Part shown: in pieces, positions 8,298 to 15,665 of the stretch
Layout: each line of letters starts with the position of its first letter
How positions within the stretch are numbered: the first letter of the stretch is position 1
Assembly: GCA_044344935.1 (NCBI GenBank)
Contig: JBIJCA010000059.1
Coordinates: forward strand, 1-18,642
Length of the DNA: 18,642 bases
Source of the DNA: Aquimonas sp044344935
GTDB lineage: Bacteria > Pseudomonadota > Gammaproteobacteria > Xanthomonadales > Xanthomonadaceae
Direction of reading: 5' to 3'
The notes under the pieces: generated by a model
Databases searched by the model: none
What the model saw: the letters and a program-made list of their open reading frames with translations, nothing else
Told to the model about the DNA's origin: nothing
Position numbers and translations under genes: made by a program

Positions 8298-8601
8298 GGT
8301 GTCGCCGTGGCCAAGTCGATGGGCTGGCTACGATACACAGCGCCGACGCGCCCGAGCGACGCATGGTCGCCGCTGGGCCGCTGCGGGAGCTGTTTCCCAT
8401 CCACCATCCACTGTGCGCTGAAGCAGTCGCGATGGGAGCCCAGAGCGGCGATCAGAAGCCCCCTCGACCTCCCTCAGGATGCCGCCGATCCTCCATCCCG
8501 CCGCACCGCACGACGGCTTTGCTACAACCCGTTACTGCCCGTCACTCACCGCTTATGCCCGTTTTGGGGGCTGAGCAGCTGTCGGCGCATCTCGGCAGGT
8601 G
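8298..8601. other. 304-base gap upstream of the sulfotransferase gene
   Basis: No gene is supported here. This gap holds the upstream region of the sulfotransferase and the downstream region of the small exported protein, both read on the minus strand. The only ordered signal I see is the set of three CCCGT repeats at 8528-8562, listed separately. No convincing terminator hairpin or strong promoter was found. Confidence 0.55.
8528..8562. promoter_or_regulatory. Three helically phased CCCGT repeats
   Basis: CCCGT occurs at 8528, 8538 and 8558, that is, with start-to-start distances of exactly 10 and 20 bases. Read on the minus strand, the sites are ACGGGCA, ACGGGCA and ACGGGTT. Same-orientation sites one and two helical turns apart are typical of a regulator binding one face of the DNA. 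They lie about 230-265 bases upstream of the sulfotransferase start, which is far for a simple operator. No known box is recognised. This may be chance in GC-rich DNA. Confidence 0.35.
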
Positions 8602-9474
8602 CTACGGCGATTCGAACCCGTTGTTGAACACAGCCCTGGCGCAGTGGATGGCCCAACGGAAACCGCGCTCGCCGCCGCTGCTGCCCTCCAGACAGATCAG
8701 CTCCTGCACCGCGCCAGGGTCCCCTGCGGCACATTGAATCTCAATGGGCTGCAGCGGCTGGGCTGGAAACGACTGCTCCACGCCGGAGCGTGCGATGAGG
8801 CCGCCGCTGACGCCGCAACTCAGAGCCAAGGGTTCGCGCGCCGACGGCTCCAGAGCTTCGAGGCTGACAGTCACACGACCCTCCGCGTCAGCGCGCAGGG
8901 CTGCCGTCGTTCCATCACAGTCGAGATCCGGACCAGGAGAGAAAACGAGTGCCGTGCTCCCCTGCGAGGCATCCAATGCCTGGATGGAATTGCCCGACCA
9001 CGTCAACACAGGACCACCACTGCCGGTGGCTTGGACCTGCAGACCTTCGATTGAAAGCGGGTAGATCCCCGAAGCCACGCCGGCTTGGAACCGAACGTCG
9101 ACCTCGCACAAGAGCTCGGTCGAAAGAGACTGCTCGGGCTCCGCTTCCGCTGCGACAACCAGAACGCGCGACTCTTCGTCGAAGTGGCATCGACGACTGC
9201 TGAAGCAACCTGGCGTCCTGACACTCTGGTAGCGATCCGCGGGGAACGGGACCTCGAAACGGAGAAGGCGAACGCTCTCAGCCGAGGGAGTAAAGAAGAT
9301 CTGCAGGGTGGCCGGGCGCGCACTGTTCCCATCCTGTCCGCCGACCGTAAACAGAAGGTGTGAGGCACCCGCAAAGCCCTGTGGAGAGACCCCGCATGCG
9401 GCAAGCGCGATCGCCAGCAAACCCCAACGAAGACAGGGTTGGTGCCTTGATCTGGCCGCAATCAACGGGTCCAA
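8602..9474 (-). CDS. Small exported protein, cohesin-like fold possible, ends in GFE signature
   Basis: A probable 290-aa exported protein. No ATG or GTG fits: upstream of about 9474 the frame becomes Cys/Arg-rich and noncoding-like. I take TTG 9474 (or TTG 9465) as the start because it gives a short basic N-terminus, a hydrophobic core WGLLAIALAACGV, and a plausible signal-peptidase I site after GFAGA. LAAC also fits a lipobox, so a lipoprotein is possible. The mature part is beta-rich, beginning SHLLFTVGG and containing an even number of spaced cysteines. Its general pattern resembles cohesin-type surface modules, but this is only suggestive. It ends with VFNNGFESP, the same signature as two other exported proteins in this window. 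GC looks nearer 60-63% than the 70% of its neighbours, which may indicate transfer. The function is unknown. Confidence 0.7.
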   Translation of the reverse strand: MDPLIAARSRHQPCLRWGLLAIALAACGVSPQGFAGASHLLFTVGGQDGNSARPATLQIFFTPSAESVRLLRFEVPFPADRYQSVRTPGCFSSRRCHFDEESRVLVVAAEAEPEQSLSTELLCEVDVRFQAGVASGIYPLSIEGLQVQATGSGGPVLTWSGNSIQALDASQGSTALVFSPGPDLDCDGTTAALRADAEGRVTVSLEALEPSAREPLALSCGVSGGLIARSGVEQSFPAQPLQPIEIQCAAGDPGAVQELICLEGSSGGERGFRWAIHCARAVFNNGFESP

Positions 9475-9945
9475 GATTCGAGTTCTCGCAGGACGCTCGC
9501 GTATCGAGCCGGCGCCAGAGGGTACACGAGCTTCACAGCGAGCAGAGTTACCGGCCCCGTCCACTTGATTGCCCAGAACGACTGCATCCCGATCGAACTG
9601 CGTTTCTCCAGAGCTGAATGCCCCTCGGTGACATTCGATGCCCGGACACTGACTCAGGTTCACCAGTCGAGAAGCCGGTCGCCTTTCAGCAAGCGTGGCG
9701 CGCGTGTGGCGGGTCCTGCACAAAGTTCGGCTGCGGAATCGCTGAGTGTAATGGTGGGTCGAGCGGCTCTGGCCGGTCTTCCGTTTGAGCTCTCCAAGCA
9801 AGGCCCCTTGTGCAAACCCGCAGCACGTTCCTCGTGCCCGCTGCTCAGGGTGATCCACGAGAGGGCAACACAGGCCATGCAGGTCGACTGACGTCTTGGC
9901 GGCGTCCATTCAGCACTGTGCTCGTGCCGAAGGGCTGAGCCGGAT
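9475..9945. other. 471-base gap between exported protein and kinase genes
   Basis: Open frames exist on both strands (72 to 145 codons), but none has a family signature, a good ribosome-binding site or a plausible composition, so none is called. The segment has the same lower GC as the adjacent exported-protein gene. It should contain the promoter of that gene and the 3' end of the kinase transcript. No clear hairpin terminator was found after the kinase stop. Confidence 0.5.
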
Positions 9946-12549
9946 TCAGCGCCGAGGAATCAGCGCCGGGTGCGTCGGCGCAAGCTGCTTCGCCAGCGCG
10001 GCCTGCCGGCGCTCGATCTCCGCCGCCACCAGTTCGCCGGCGTCAGCACGCAGCTGCAGCTGCTCCAGCGCGACGAGCTGGCGCAGCGGATGTTCGGCTG
10101 GGGTGGCGACGACAAGCTCATCCAGCGCGTCGGCCAGCGCGCGCGCCGCGCTGAGGTCACCACGCGCGCGCTTGAGCGCGACGCCCTCGCGCAGCAGCTC
10201 GGCGCGCTGGGCGGGCGGGGCGTCGCGCGATTCGGCGTCGAGGGCGTCGTACAGCGCCTGGGCCGCCTCCCACTGCTTCGCGAGCACGTGCACGCGCACC
10301 TGCTTGATGCGTGGACGCAGCGCGCGCGCCGGCTGGCCCGACTCGATGTAGGCCTGAGCCGCGGCTTCGAGCGTTGCGAGGGCGACCGTGTGCTCACCCA
10401 GCATCGCCTGCGCCTGGCCCAGCGCGTGCAGCGCATTGGCGCGGCCCACCGCGTGCAGGTTCGGCATCGCCAGGGCCGCTTCGGACTGCGCGACCGCGCC
10501 TTCGGCATCGCCGCGCAGGGCCTTCAGCGATGCGAGGTTGGCGCGGTGCGAGCCCAGGTTCGGATGCTCGGGCGCCAGCCGCGCGTGCAGGGCGATGGCG
10601 CGGGTGTAGTCGGCGTCGGCCGTGGCCCAGTCACCGGCGCGCTGCAGGGCGCCGGCGCGCGAGGCGATCAGGGTGGCGTGGTCGGTGCTGTCGGTGTTGC
10701 CCAGCGCTTCATCCAGCGCCATGACTTCGCCGTAGCGCTGCGCAGCCTCGGCGTCGCGGCCCGACAGATCGAGCAGCGCCGCCAGCGTGTACAGCAGGCT
10801 GGCGCGGCGCCAGCGCAGATCGCCCGTGGCGCTCAGTGCGTCGAGTTCGGCCAGCGCCTGCGCGCCCAGCGCAAGCTCCTCCGCCTGTGCCTCGCCGCGG
10901 AACAGCGCGAGATTGGCGCGCCCCTGCAGGCAGTCGACGCGCGCCAGCCGCGCGCTCCCCTGCAGCGCATCGGCGTCGACGATGGCGGCGTCGTAGACGG
11001 CGATGGCCTCGGCCTCGCGGCCCAGCATGGCCAGCGCGCTGCCGCGGCGACAACCGGCGCGGACGCGCAGTTCGGGATCGAGATTCTCGGACTGACTGAC
11101 AACCCGCTCCAGCAGCGCCAGGGCGCGCGCGTGCTCGCCGCGGTCCTGCTCGACCGCAGCCAGGCGCACCAGCAGGGCCTGACCCGCAGCGGCGTCGCTG
11201 TCGACCAGGCGCAGCGCGGCATCGCGGGCGCGGTCCAGCCAGGCGTTGGCGGTGAGCGCCTGCTCGGCGCCGGCTTCGGCGAACAGTCCGGCAAAGGTGT
11301 CGACCAGACGCTCGCCGCGGTCGGCTTCGGCCAGCGCGGCATCGCGCGCCTGCTCGGCCTGCAGGCGCGCGGCATCGGCACGGCGCGTTTCCTCGCGTGC
11401 GACCAGAACGCCGCCCGCCAAGGCCAGCAGCAGGGCCAGGCCGAGGGCGGACTCCAGCGGGTGTCGCCGCACGGCCCGAACCAGGCGCTCGACGCGTCCG
11501 GGCAGGCGCGCGGCGACGCTGTCGCCGGCCAGCCAGCGTTCGAGGTCCAGCGCCAGCGCATCGGCGCTGGCGTAGCGCTGCAGCGGCGCGCGGGCCAGCG
11601 CTTTCAGTGCGATGGCATCGAGATCGGCATCGACGCCGTCGACGCGGGCGTGCCGGCTCGGCGGCTCCGGATCGCGCTGGCAGACGCGCTCGACCAGCTC
11701 GGCCAGCGCACGCGCGTCGCTGCCGTGCGGCGGCCGCTCGCACAGCGCGAACCACAGCAGCGAGCCCAGCGCATGCACATCGCTGCGCACGTCCGCGGGC
11801 TCGCCGCGCAGCTGCTCGGGCGCGGCGAACTCGGGCGTCAGCGCGGCCTCGCGAGTCACGCCGGGCTCAGCTTCCAGCAGTTCGCCGATGCCGAAGTCGA
11901 GCAGGCGCGGACTGCCGTCCGCCTCGACGCGGATGTTGGCGGGCTTCAGGTCGCGATGCAGCACGCGCTGGCCGTGCGCGTAGGCCACCGCACGCGCCAG
12001 CGCGAGCAGCAGTGCGACCCGTTCGCGCAGGCTCGGGGCGGCCTCGCGCAGCCAGGCGTCGAAGGCGCGGCCCTCGACCCATTCGGTGACCAGCCAGGGC
12101 CGGCCGTCGGCGCTCATGCCGCCGTCCAGCAGCTGGGCGATGCCGGGATGCCGCAGGCGCGCCAACAGGGCGCGCTCGCGGGCGATGCTGCGCGCCGCCT
12201 GGGGGCGATCAAGGCGCAGGAACTTGATCGCGACCTCGCGCTGGAAGGCGTCGTCGGCGCGCTCGCCGCGCCACACCTCGCCCATGCCGCCGCGCCCGAC
12301 CACGGCGATCAGGCGCCACGGGCCGATGCGATCCGGTGCGGCGGCTTCGGGCTCGCGCTCCATCAGGCCCGCCGACTGCTCGATCGCGCGCAGCCAGCCG
12401 CGCAGAGCTTCGGCCTCGTCGGCGGCGAGATCGACCAGCAGCGACTCGCGTGCGTCGACCGGAACATCGAGCAGCGCGTCCAGCCGCTCGGACAGCGCCG
12501 CCCAGCGCTCAGCGTCCACGCCGGCCTGGCCGCCGCTGGCCGGGTTCAT
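9946..12549 (-). CDS. Transmembrane Ser/Thr protein kinase with C-terminal TPR sensor region (PknS-like)
   Basis: An 867-aa Hanks-type Ser/Thr kinase. Residues about 77-345 form the kinase domain: the glycine loop GRGGMGEVW (85-93), Lys109 in VAIKFL, catalytic HRDLKPAN (198-205), DFG (218-220) and APE (243-245) are all intact, so it should be active. One membrane span lies at about 365-384, then a charged helical segment and a long TPR-like region to the end. Kinase inside and TPR outside is the expected topology. The ATG overlaps the stop of the ECF sigma gene by four bases (ATGA), so the two are co-translated. This layout matches ECF43/kinase pairs such as EcfK-PknS of Xanthomonas, in which the kinase activates the sigma factor. 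The periplasmic signal is unknown. A fragment of a second copy of its C-terminal region lies at 4124-4294. Confidence 0.94.
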   Translation of the reverse strand: MNPASGGQAGVDAERWAALSERLDALLDVPVDARESLLVDLAADEAEALRGWLRAIEQSAGLMEREPEAAAPDRIGPWRLIAVVGRGGMGEVWRGERADDAFQREVAIKFLRLDRPQAARSIARERALLARLRHPGIAQLLDGGMSADGRPWLVTEWVEGRAFDAWLREAAPSLRERVALLLALARAVAYAHGQRVLHRDLKPANIRVEADGSPRLLDFGIGELLEAEPGVTREAALTPEFAAPEQLRGEPADVRSDVHALGSLLWFALCERPPHGSDARALAELVERVCQRDPEPPSRHARVDGVDADLDAIALKALARAPLQRYASADALALDLERWLAGDSVAARLPGRVERLVRAVRRHPLESALGLALLLALAGGVLVAREETRRADAARLQAEQARDAALAEADRGERLVDTFAGLFAEAGAEQALTANAWLDRARDAALRLVDSDAAAGQALLVRLAAVEQDRGEHARALALLERVVSQSENLDPELRVRAGCRRGSALAMLGREAEAIAVYDAAIVDADALQGSARLARVDCLQGRANLALFRGEAQAEELALGAQALAELDALSATGDLRWRRASLLYTLAALLDLSGRDAEAAQRYGEVMALDEALGNTDSTDHATLIASRAGALQRAGDWATADADYTRAIALHARLAPEHPNLGSHRANLASLKALRGDAEGAVAQSEAALAMPNLHAVGRANALHALGQAQAMLGEHTVALATLEAAAQAYIESGQPARALRPRIKQVRVHVLAKQWEAAQALYDALDAESRDAPPAQRAELLREGVALKRARGDLSAARALADALDELVVATPAEHPLRQLVALEQLQLRADAGELVAAEIERRQAALAKQLAPTHPALIPRR

Positions 12550-13163
12550 GCCGGCCCACCGCCGAGAAAGCCGAACAGCCAGCCGCGCGCCTTGAGCCAG
12601 TCGCGGCGCACCGTGACCTCATTGACCTGCAGCAGCTCGGCAATCTCGCGATCGGTGAGCCCGGCGAAGTAGCGCAGCTGCACCACCTCGGCCGCGCGCG
12701 CGCTGACCTTCTCCAGCGCGACCAGCGCGGCATCGAGTTCGACCAGATCGACCCCGGCCTCGGCCGGCAGATCCTCGGCCGCCGACAGCGACAGGGCCAG
12801 GGCGCCGCCGCCTCGCTTGTCCGCGCGCGCCGCGCGGAAGTGATCGACCAGCACCTGGCGCATGCAGCGCGCGGCAATGCCGAAGAACAGCCTTCGGTCG
12901 ACGTGCTCGGGCAGGCGCGCGCCAGCCAGCTTGAGGTAGGCCTCGTTGACCAGGGCGGTGGTGGACAGGGTGTCGCCCGCGCCCATCGACAGCCGCTCAC
13001 GGCGGGCAATGCGACGCAGGTCGTGCTGGGCGGCGGTAATGAGCCCATCGAGCGCGCCCGGCTGGGCCGGATCAAGCCGCGCCAGCAGGCCGATCAGGCC
13101 CGCGCTCAGGCTCTCGCCCAGCTCCCGCGAGAGCGCCTCGGCTGCCTTCAGACCCTCGCTCAC
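12546..13163 (-). CDS. ECF43-type sigma factor coupled to the kinase
   Basis: About 205 aa from GTG 13163. It carries the two ECF regions: sigma-2 around TALVNEAYLKL, then RRLFFGIAARCMRQVLVDHFRA and the KRGGG segment, and sigma-4 around VVQLRYFAGLTDREIAELLQVNEVTVRRDW. The short conserved helix-turn-helix and the LVNEAYLKL/LVDHFR blocks are those of the ECF43 / Sig-70_X6 group, whose members usually sit beside Ser/Thr kinases rather than anti-sigma factors. No anti-sigma gene is present, which fits activation by phosphorylation. I chose GTG 13163 because the longer frame (to 13298) adds 45 Arg/Pro-rich residues not seen in the family, and GGGCGGG lies upstream of the GTG. Its stop overlaps the kinase start. 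It is divergent from the 703-aa exported protein, a natural first candidate target. Confidence 0.9.
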   Translation of the reverse strand: MSEGLKAAEALSRELGESLSAGLIGLLARLDPAQPGALDGLITAAQHDLRRIARRERLSMGAGDTLSTTALVNEAYLKLAGARLPEHVDRRLFFGIAARCMRQVLVDHFRAARADKRGGGALALSLSAAEDLPAEAGVDLVELDAALVALEKVSARAAEVVQLRYFAGLTDREIAELLQVNEVTVRRDWLKARGWLFGFLGGGPA

Positions 13164-13350
13164 GCGCGCCCGCCCGCGGGGCTGGCGACGCCGATGCAAC
13201 CGTCGAAAGCGGGGAATAGGCGCATGAAATCCGGCTTGGGCTGTGTCCAGGGCGAAACTATAGGGCCAGCAGCCGGCGCCCTGCAGGGGTGGATGCACGG
13301 AATCGGCCCCGCGCTACGCATAGGGCTTCAGGACATCCCCGGAGCCCGCC
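13164..13350. promoter_or_regulatory. Divergent promoter region between sigma gene and exported protein
   Basis: This 187-base gap must hold the start signals for both the sigma/kinase pair (-) and the 703-aa exported protein (+). On the plus strand, TTGGGC (13236-13241), a 17-base spacer and TATAGG (13259-13264) make a reasonable housekeeping promoter. ATAGGGC recurs at 13260 and 13319. No clear promoter for the minus direction was recognised. Confidence 0.5.
13236..13264 (+). promoter_or_regulatory. Sigma-70-like promoter candidate for the 703-aa gene
   Basis: TTGGGC and TATAGG separated by exactly 17 bases match three or four of six positions in each consensus box. It lies 86 bases upstream of the ATG. 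An ECF43 promoter would look different, and its consensus is not known to me, so the gene may also have a second start signal between here and 13339. Confidence 0.4.
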
Positions 13351-15462
13351 ATGCTGCCCAACCACCCTGCCCCGCCCCGCGCGATCGCGCCGCTGCTCGC
13401 CCTGCTCTGTGCCCTGCCCGCGTCCAGTCGGGCCGCCGACTGGCTCTGGCCCGACACCGTGTTCGGCGGCCCTTGCGCGGGCAGTCTGCAGGCCTGCATC
13501 GACAATGCCGCTGCCGGCGACACCATCCGCATCGTCGGTGACGAAGTGAACAACCCCGACCGCTACACGCTCATCAACGACAGCGTCGAGATCACGCGCT
13601 CGCTCAGCCTGCGGTCCGCACCCGGCATCGACGCGGTGTTCGCCCCCGAGCGCAGCCTGCGCGTGAACCTCGGTGCAGGCAGCCACACCGTTCGCCTCTC
13701 TGATCTCAGCTTCCGCCGCGGCGGCGTGGTGGTGACCGACCTCAGCACCGTGGACGGCGGCCTGATCGACCTGCAGCGCCTGCGCGTGCTCGAACTAGGG
13801 GCGAGCGACCAGCAATCCGGCCAATGCGGACTGCAGGTCAACCTGGGCGGAAGCTCGGCGCGCCAGATCAACATCGGCGACAGCGTGGTCGCACGCGGCG
13901 CCGCGCGCGCCGCGGACGCCTTCGGCAGCCTCTGCGTCAATCAGAACGGGACTGGTGCGCTGAACGTGAATCTGTTCCGCAACCGTGTGCTGCCGGGCAG
14001 CGGCCGCAGCAGCTTCGGCATCACCGCCTACAACCTGGTCGGAGGCAGCAGCGCGCGCGCCAGCGCCAACCGCGTGTTCGGCCCGCGCGAGGACACCGCG
14101 CTGTATCTGCATACCCGCGGCGCGGGCAGCACCCTGCGCGCGGAGAACAACCTGATCGTCGGCACCAGTGGGGAGCAGTCCGCGCTGGTCATGAACGTGC
14201 CCGGCGGCTCGGGCGTGATCGTCAACAACAGCCTGCTGCAGGGGGAGCGCGGCGTGGCCGCCGCCGGGCTGGGCGGCACACCACCGACCAGCCTGCGCGT
14301 GGCCAACAACCTGATCGCCTGGCAGAGCGTGAGCGGCGTGGTGCTGGAGGCCAGCAACACCACCAACGCCAACAACCTGGTGTTCGCCACGTTCGGCGAC
14401 AGCTGGACGCCCGGCCCGGGAACGCTGACTGTCGACCCGCTGGTCGAGTCAATGGAGCATCCGCGCCTGCGCTCAAGCTCGCCGGCGATCGATGCCGGCA
14501 GCGCCGCGGATGCCTCTGGACTCAGCTTCGACGCCGACGGCGAACGTCGAGTGGCGCTCGGCACCATCGACATCGGCGCGCTAGAGGCCAATGGCGAAGG
14601 CGCGGCGGTGATCACCGCGACGGCGGAGACCCGCTTCTTCAACGAGACCTTTCTCCAGCCGTTTCCGACCTTGCTCAACGAGACCGACAGCGTCGCCGTC
14701 AGCCCGCAGCGCACGCTGCCCGGCACGTCCGCCAGCGGCGAGCATCTCGGCGTCTATCTCAACCCGCAGAGCGCGAGCGGCTGGTCGATCTTCCACCAGG
14801 ACAGCAGCGTCAACATGGGGATCGGCCAGCGCTTCCACGTGATCGCCCCGGTTGCCAGCAAGACCGGCTTCACCCACCTGACGAGCGTCGCCAACAGCAG
14901 CGGCGCGCTCTCGCGCATCGAACACGCCTCGCTGAATGGCCTGAACTTCGCTATCGCCATTGCCCTGCACCGCTGGGAGGGCGCCTACCACGACGTGCCG
15001 ATCGGGCTGGCCTGGACCAATGCTGGCGGCGGCCGCTGGCAGGTGCGCAACGAGGACGGCAGCGCCATGCCCGTCGCCCTCAAGTTCCATCTGCTGGTGG
15101 CCCCCCTGCTTTCGCCGAATGCCGCGCAGCTGAGCCCGGGCGGCCAGAGCGTGCGCGAGCTGCGGATCGAGCATCCGCTGCTGGATGACAACCCCTGCGC
15201 GGCACCCGTGGTCGGCCGCGTCGACGATCCGCTGAACGGCCTCACCGTCAACAACCCGCAGCGCTACAGCCTGGAGTACCGGGCGGCCAGCGGGCCCGGC
15301 GCGTCCGGTCGCTGGTTCATCGTCGCCGAGGGCAGCGGTGCGCCCGTGTTTGCGCCCAATGTCGCCTTCAACCTGATCGTCGACGGCGCCCAGGCGGAAC
15401 GCTGCCGTTCACCGCGCGAGGAGCGGATCTTCCGCAACGGCTTCGAGGCCGCGGTCTGGTAG
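13351..15462 (+). CDS. Exported right-handed beta-helix protein with C-terminal repeats and GFE signature
   Basis: A 703-aa exported protein. GGAG six bases before ATG 13351 is a good ribosome-binding site. Signal peptide: residues 1-28, with hydrophobic IAPLLALLCALPA and cleavage near SSRAA. Residues about 40-410 are a parallel beta-helix: the start SLQACIDNAAAGDTIRI is typical, followed by Asn-ladder turns (ENNLIVG, VNNSLLQ, ANNLIAW, ANNLVFA). The helix ends with a choice-of-anchor-Q signature (SPAIDAGS at 377-384 through IDIGALE at 406-412). Then come three divergent copies of a module of about 70-80 residues (about 430-500, 505-585, 602-679), each ending in a pattern like W-x-h-x-N-x-D-x-S-x-x-MP then F-H-h-L/I-h. 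The C-terminus is IFRNGFEAAVW. No enzyme residues are recognised. A surface or adhesion role is likely. It is divergent from the ECF/kinase pair. Confidence 0.9.
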   Translation: MLPNHPAPPRAIAPLLALLCALPASSRAADWLWPDTVFGGPCAGSLQACIDNAAAGDTIRIVGDEVNNPDRYTLINDSVEITRSLSLRSAPGIDAVFAPERSLRVNLGAGSHTVRLSDLSFRRGGVVVTDLSTVDGGLIDLQRLRVLELGASDQQSGQCGLQVNLGGSSARQINIGDSVVARGAARAADAFGSLCVNQNGTGALNVNLFRNRVLPGSGRSSFGITAYNLVGGSSARASANRVFGPREDTALYLHTRGAGSTLRAENNLIVGTSGEQSALVMNVPGGSGVIVNNSLLQGERGVAAAGLGGTPPTSLRVANNLIAWQSVSGVVLEASNTTNANNLVFATFGDSWTPGPGTLTVDPLVESMEHPRLRSSSPAIDAGSAADASGLSFDADGERRVALGTIDIGALEANGEGAAVITATAETRFFNETFLQPFPTLLNETDSVAVSPQRTLPGTSASGEHLGVYLNPQSASGWSIFHQDSSVNMGIGQRFHVIAPVASKTGFTHLTSVANSSGALSRIEHASLNGLNFAIAIALHRWEGAYHDVPIGLAWTNAGGGRWQVRNEDGSAMPVALKFHLLVAPLLSPNAAQLSPGGQSVRELRIEHPLLDDNPCAAPVVGRVDDPLNGLTVNNPQRYSLEYRAASGPGASGRWFIVAEGSGAPVFAPNVAFNLIVDGAQAERCRSPREERIFRNGFEAAVW

Positions 15463-15476
15463 TCAGCCTGCGACGA

Positions 15477-15504
15477 GCGAGGCGGGACGCGGGTTCCGCC
15501 TCGC
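15477..15504. terminator. Hairpin downstream of the exported beta-helix gene
   Basis: GCGAGGCGG pairs with CCGCCTCGC in a perfect 9-bp stem around a 10-base loop, 14 bases after the stop of the 703-aa gene. No T-run follows. It is probably part of a transcript end, together with the next hairpin. Confidence 0.5.
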
Positions 15505-15510
15505 TGGGCC

Positions 15511-15531
15511 AACGCTGAACTCTTCAGCGTT
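15511..15531. terminator. Second perfect hairpin in tandem
   Basis: AACGCTGAA-CTC-TTCAGCGTT is a perfect 9-bp stem with a 3-base loop, seven bases after the previous hairpin. Only TT follows before TGCCC, so it is a weak intrinsic terminator at best. It may instead protect the 3' end of the transcript. The two stems have unrelated sequences. Confidence 0.55.
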
Positions 15532-15665
15532 GCCCAAGCCGCACCGGGCCTTGAGCGACGAGGCGTGCAGAGGGTTGGCAGGCACGCTTCGCGTGGACGG
15601 GGTGCACGTCCCGCGCGAATCAGACAGCGCGCTATCCTAGCGAGCCGGATGCTGGACCTGCTTGC

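Noticed and set aside
9475..9909. N-terminal extension of the 8602-9474 gene to an ATG at 9909
   Set aside because: The added 145 residues are Cys/Arg-rich without any family pattern and would bury the signal peptide inside the protein.
9970..12672. 900-aa plus-strand open frame opposite the kinase
   Set aside because: It is an antisense shadow produced by high-GC codon bias; its translation is Gln/Arg/Gly-rich without motifs, while the minus strand carries all kinase motifs.
13164..13298. Longer ECF sigma start at ATG 13298
   Set aside because: It adds 45 Arg/Pro-rich residues not expected in the family and would overlap the divergent promoter candidate; GTG 13163 fits better.
15574..15595. 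Possible sigma-54 promoter (TTGGCAGGCACGC) upstream of the GT41 gene
   Set aside because: The GG to GC spacing does not fit the strict -24/-12 rule.
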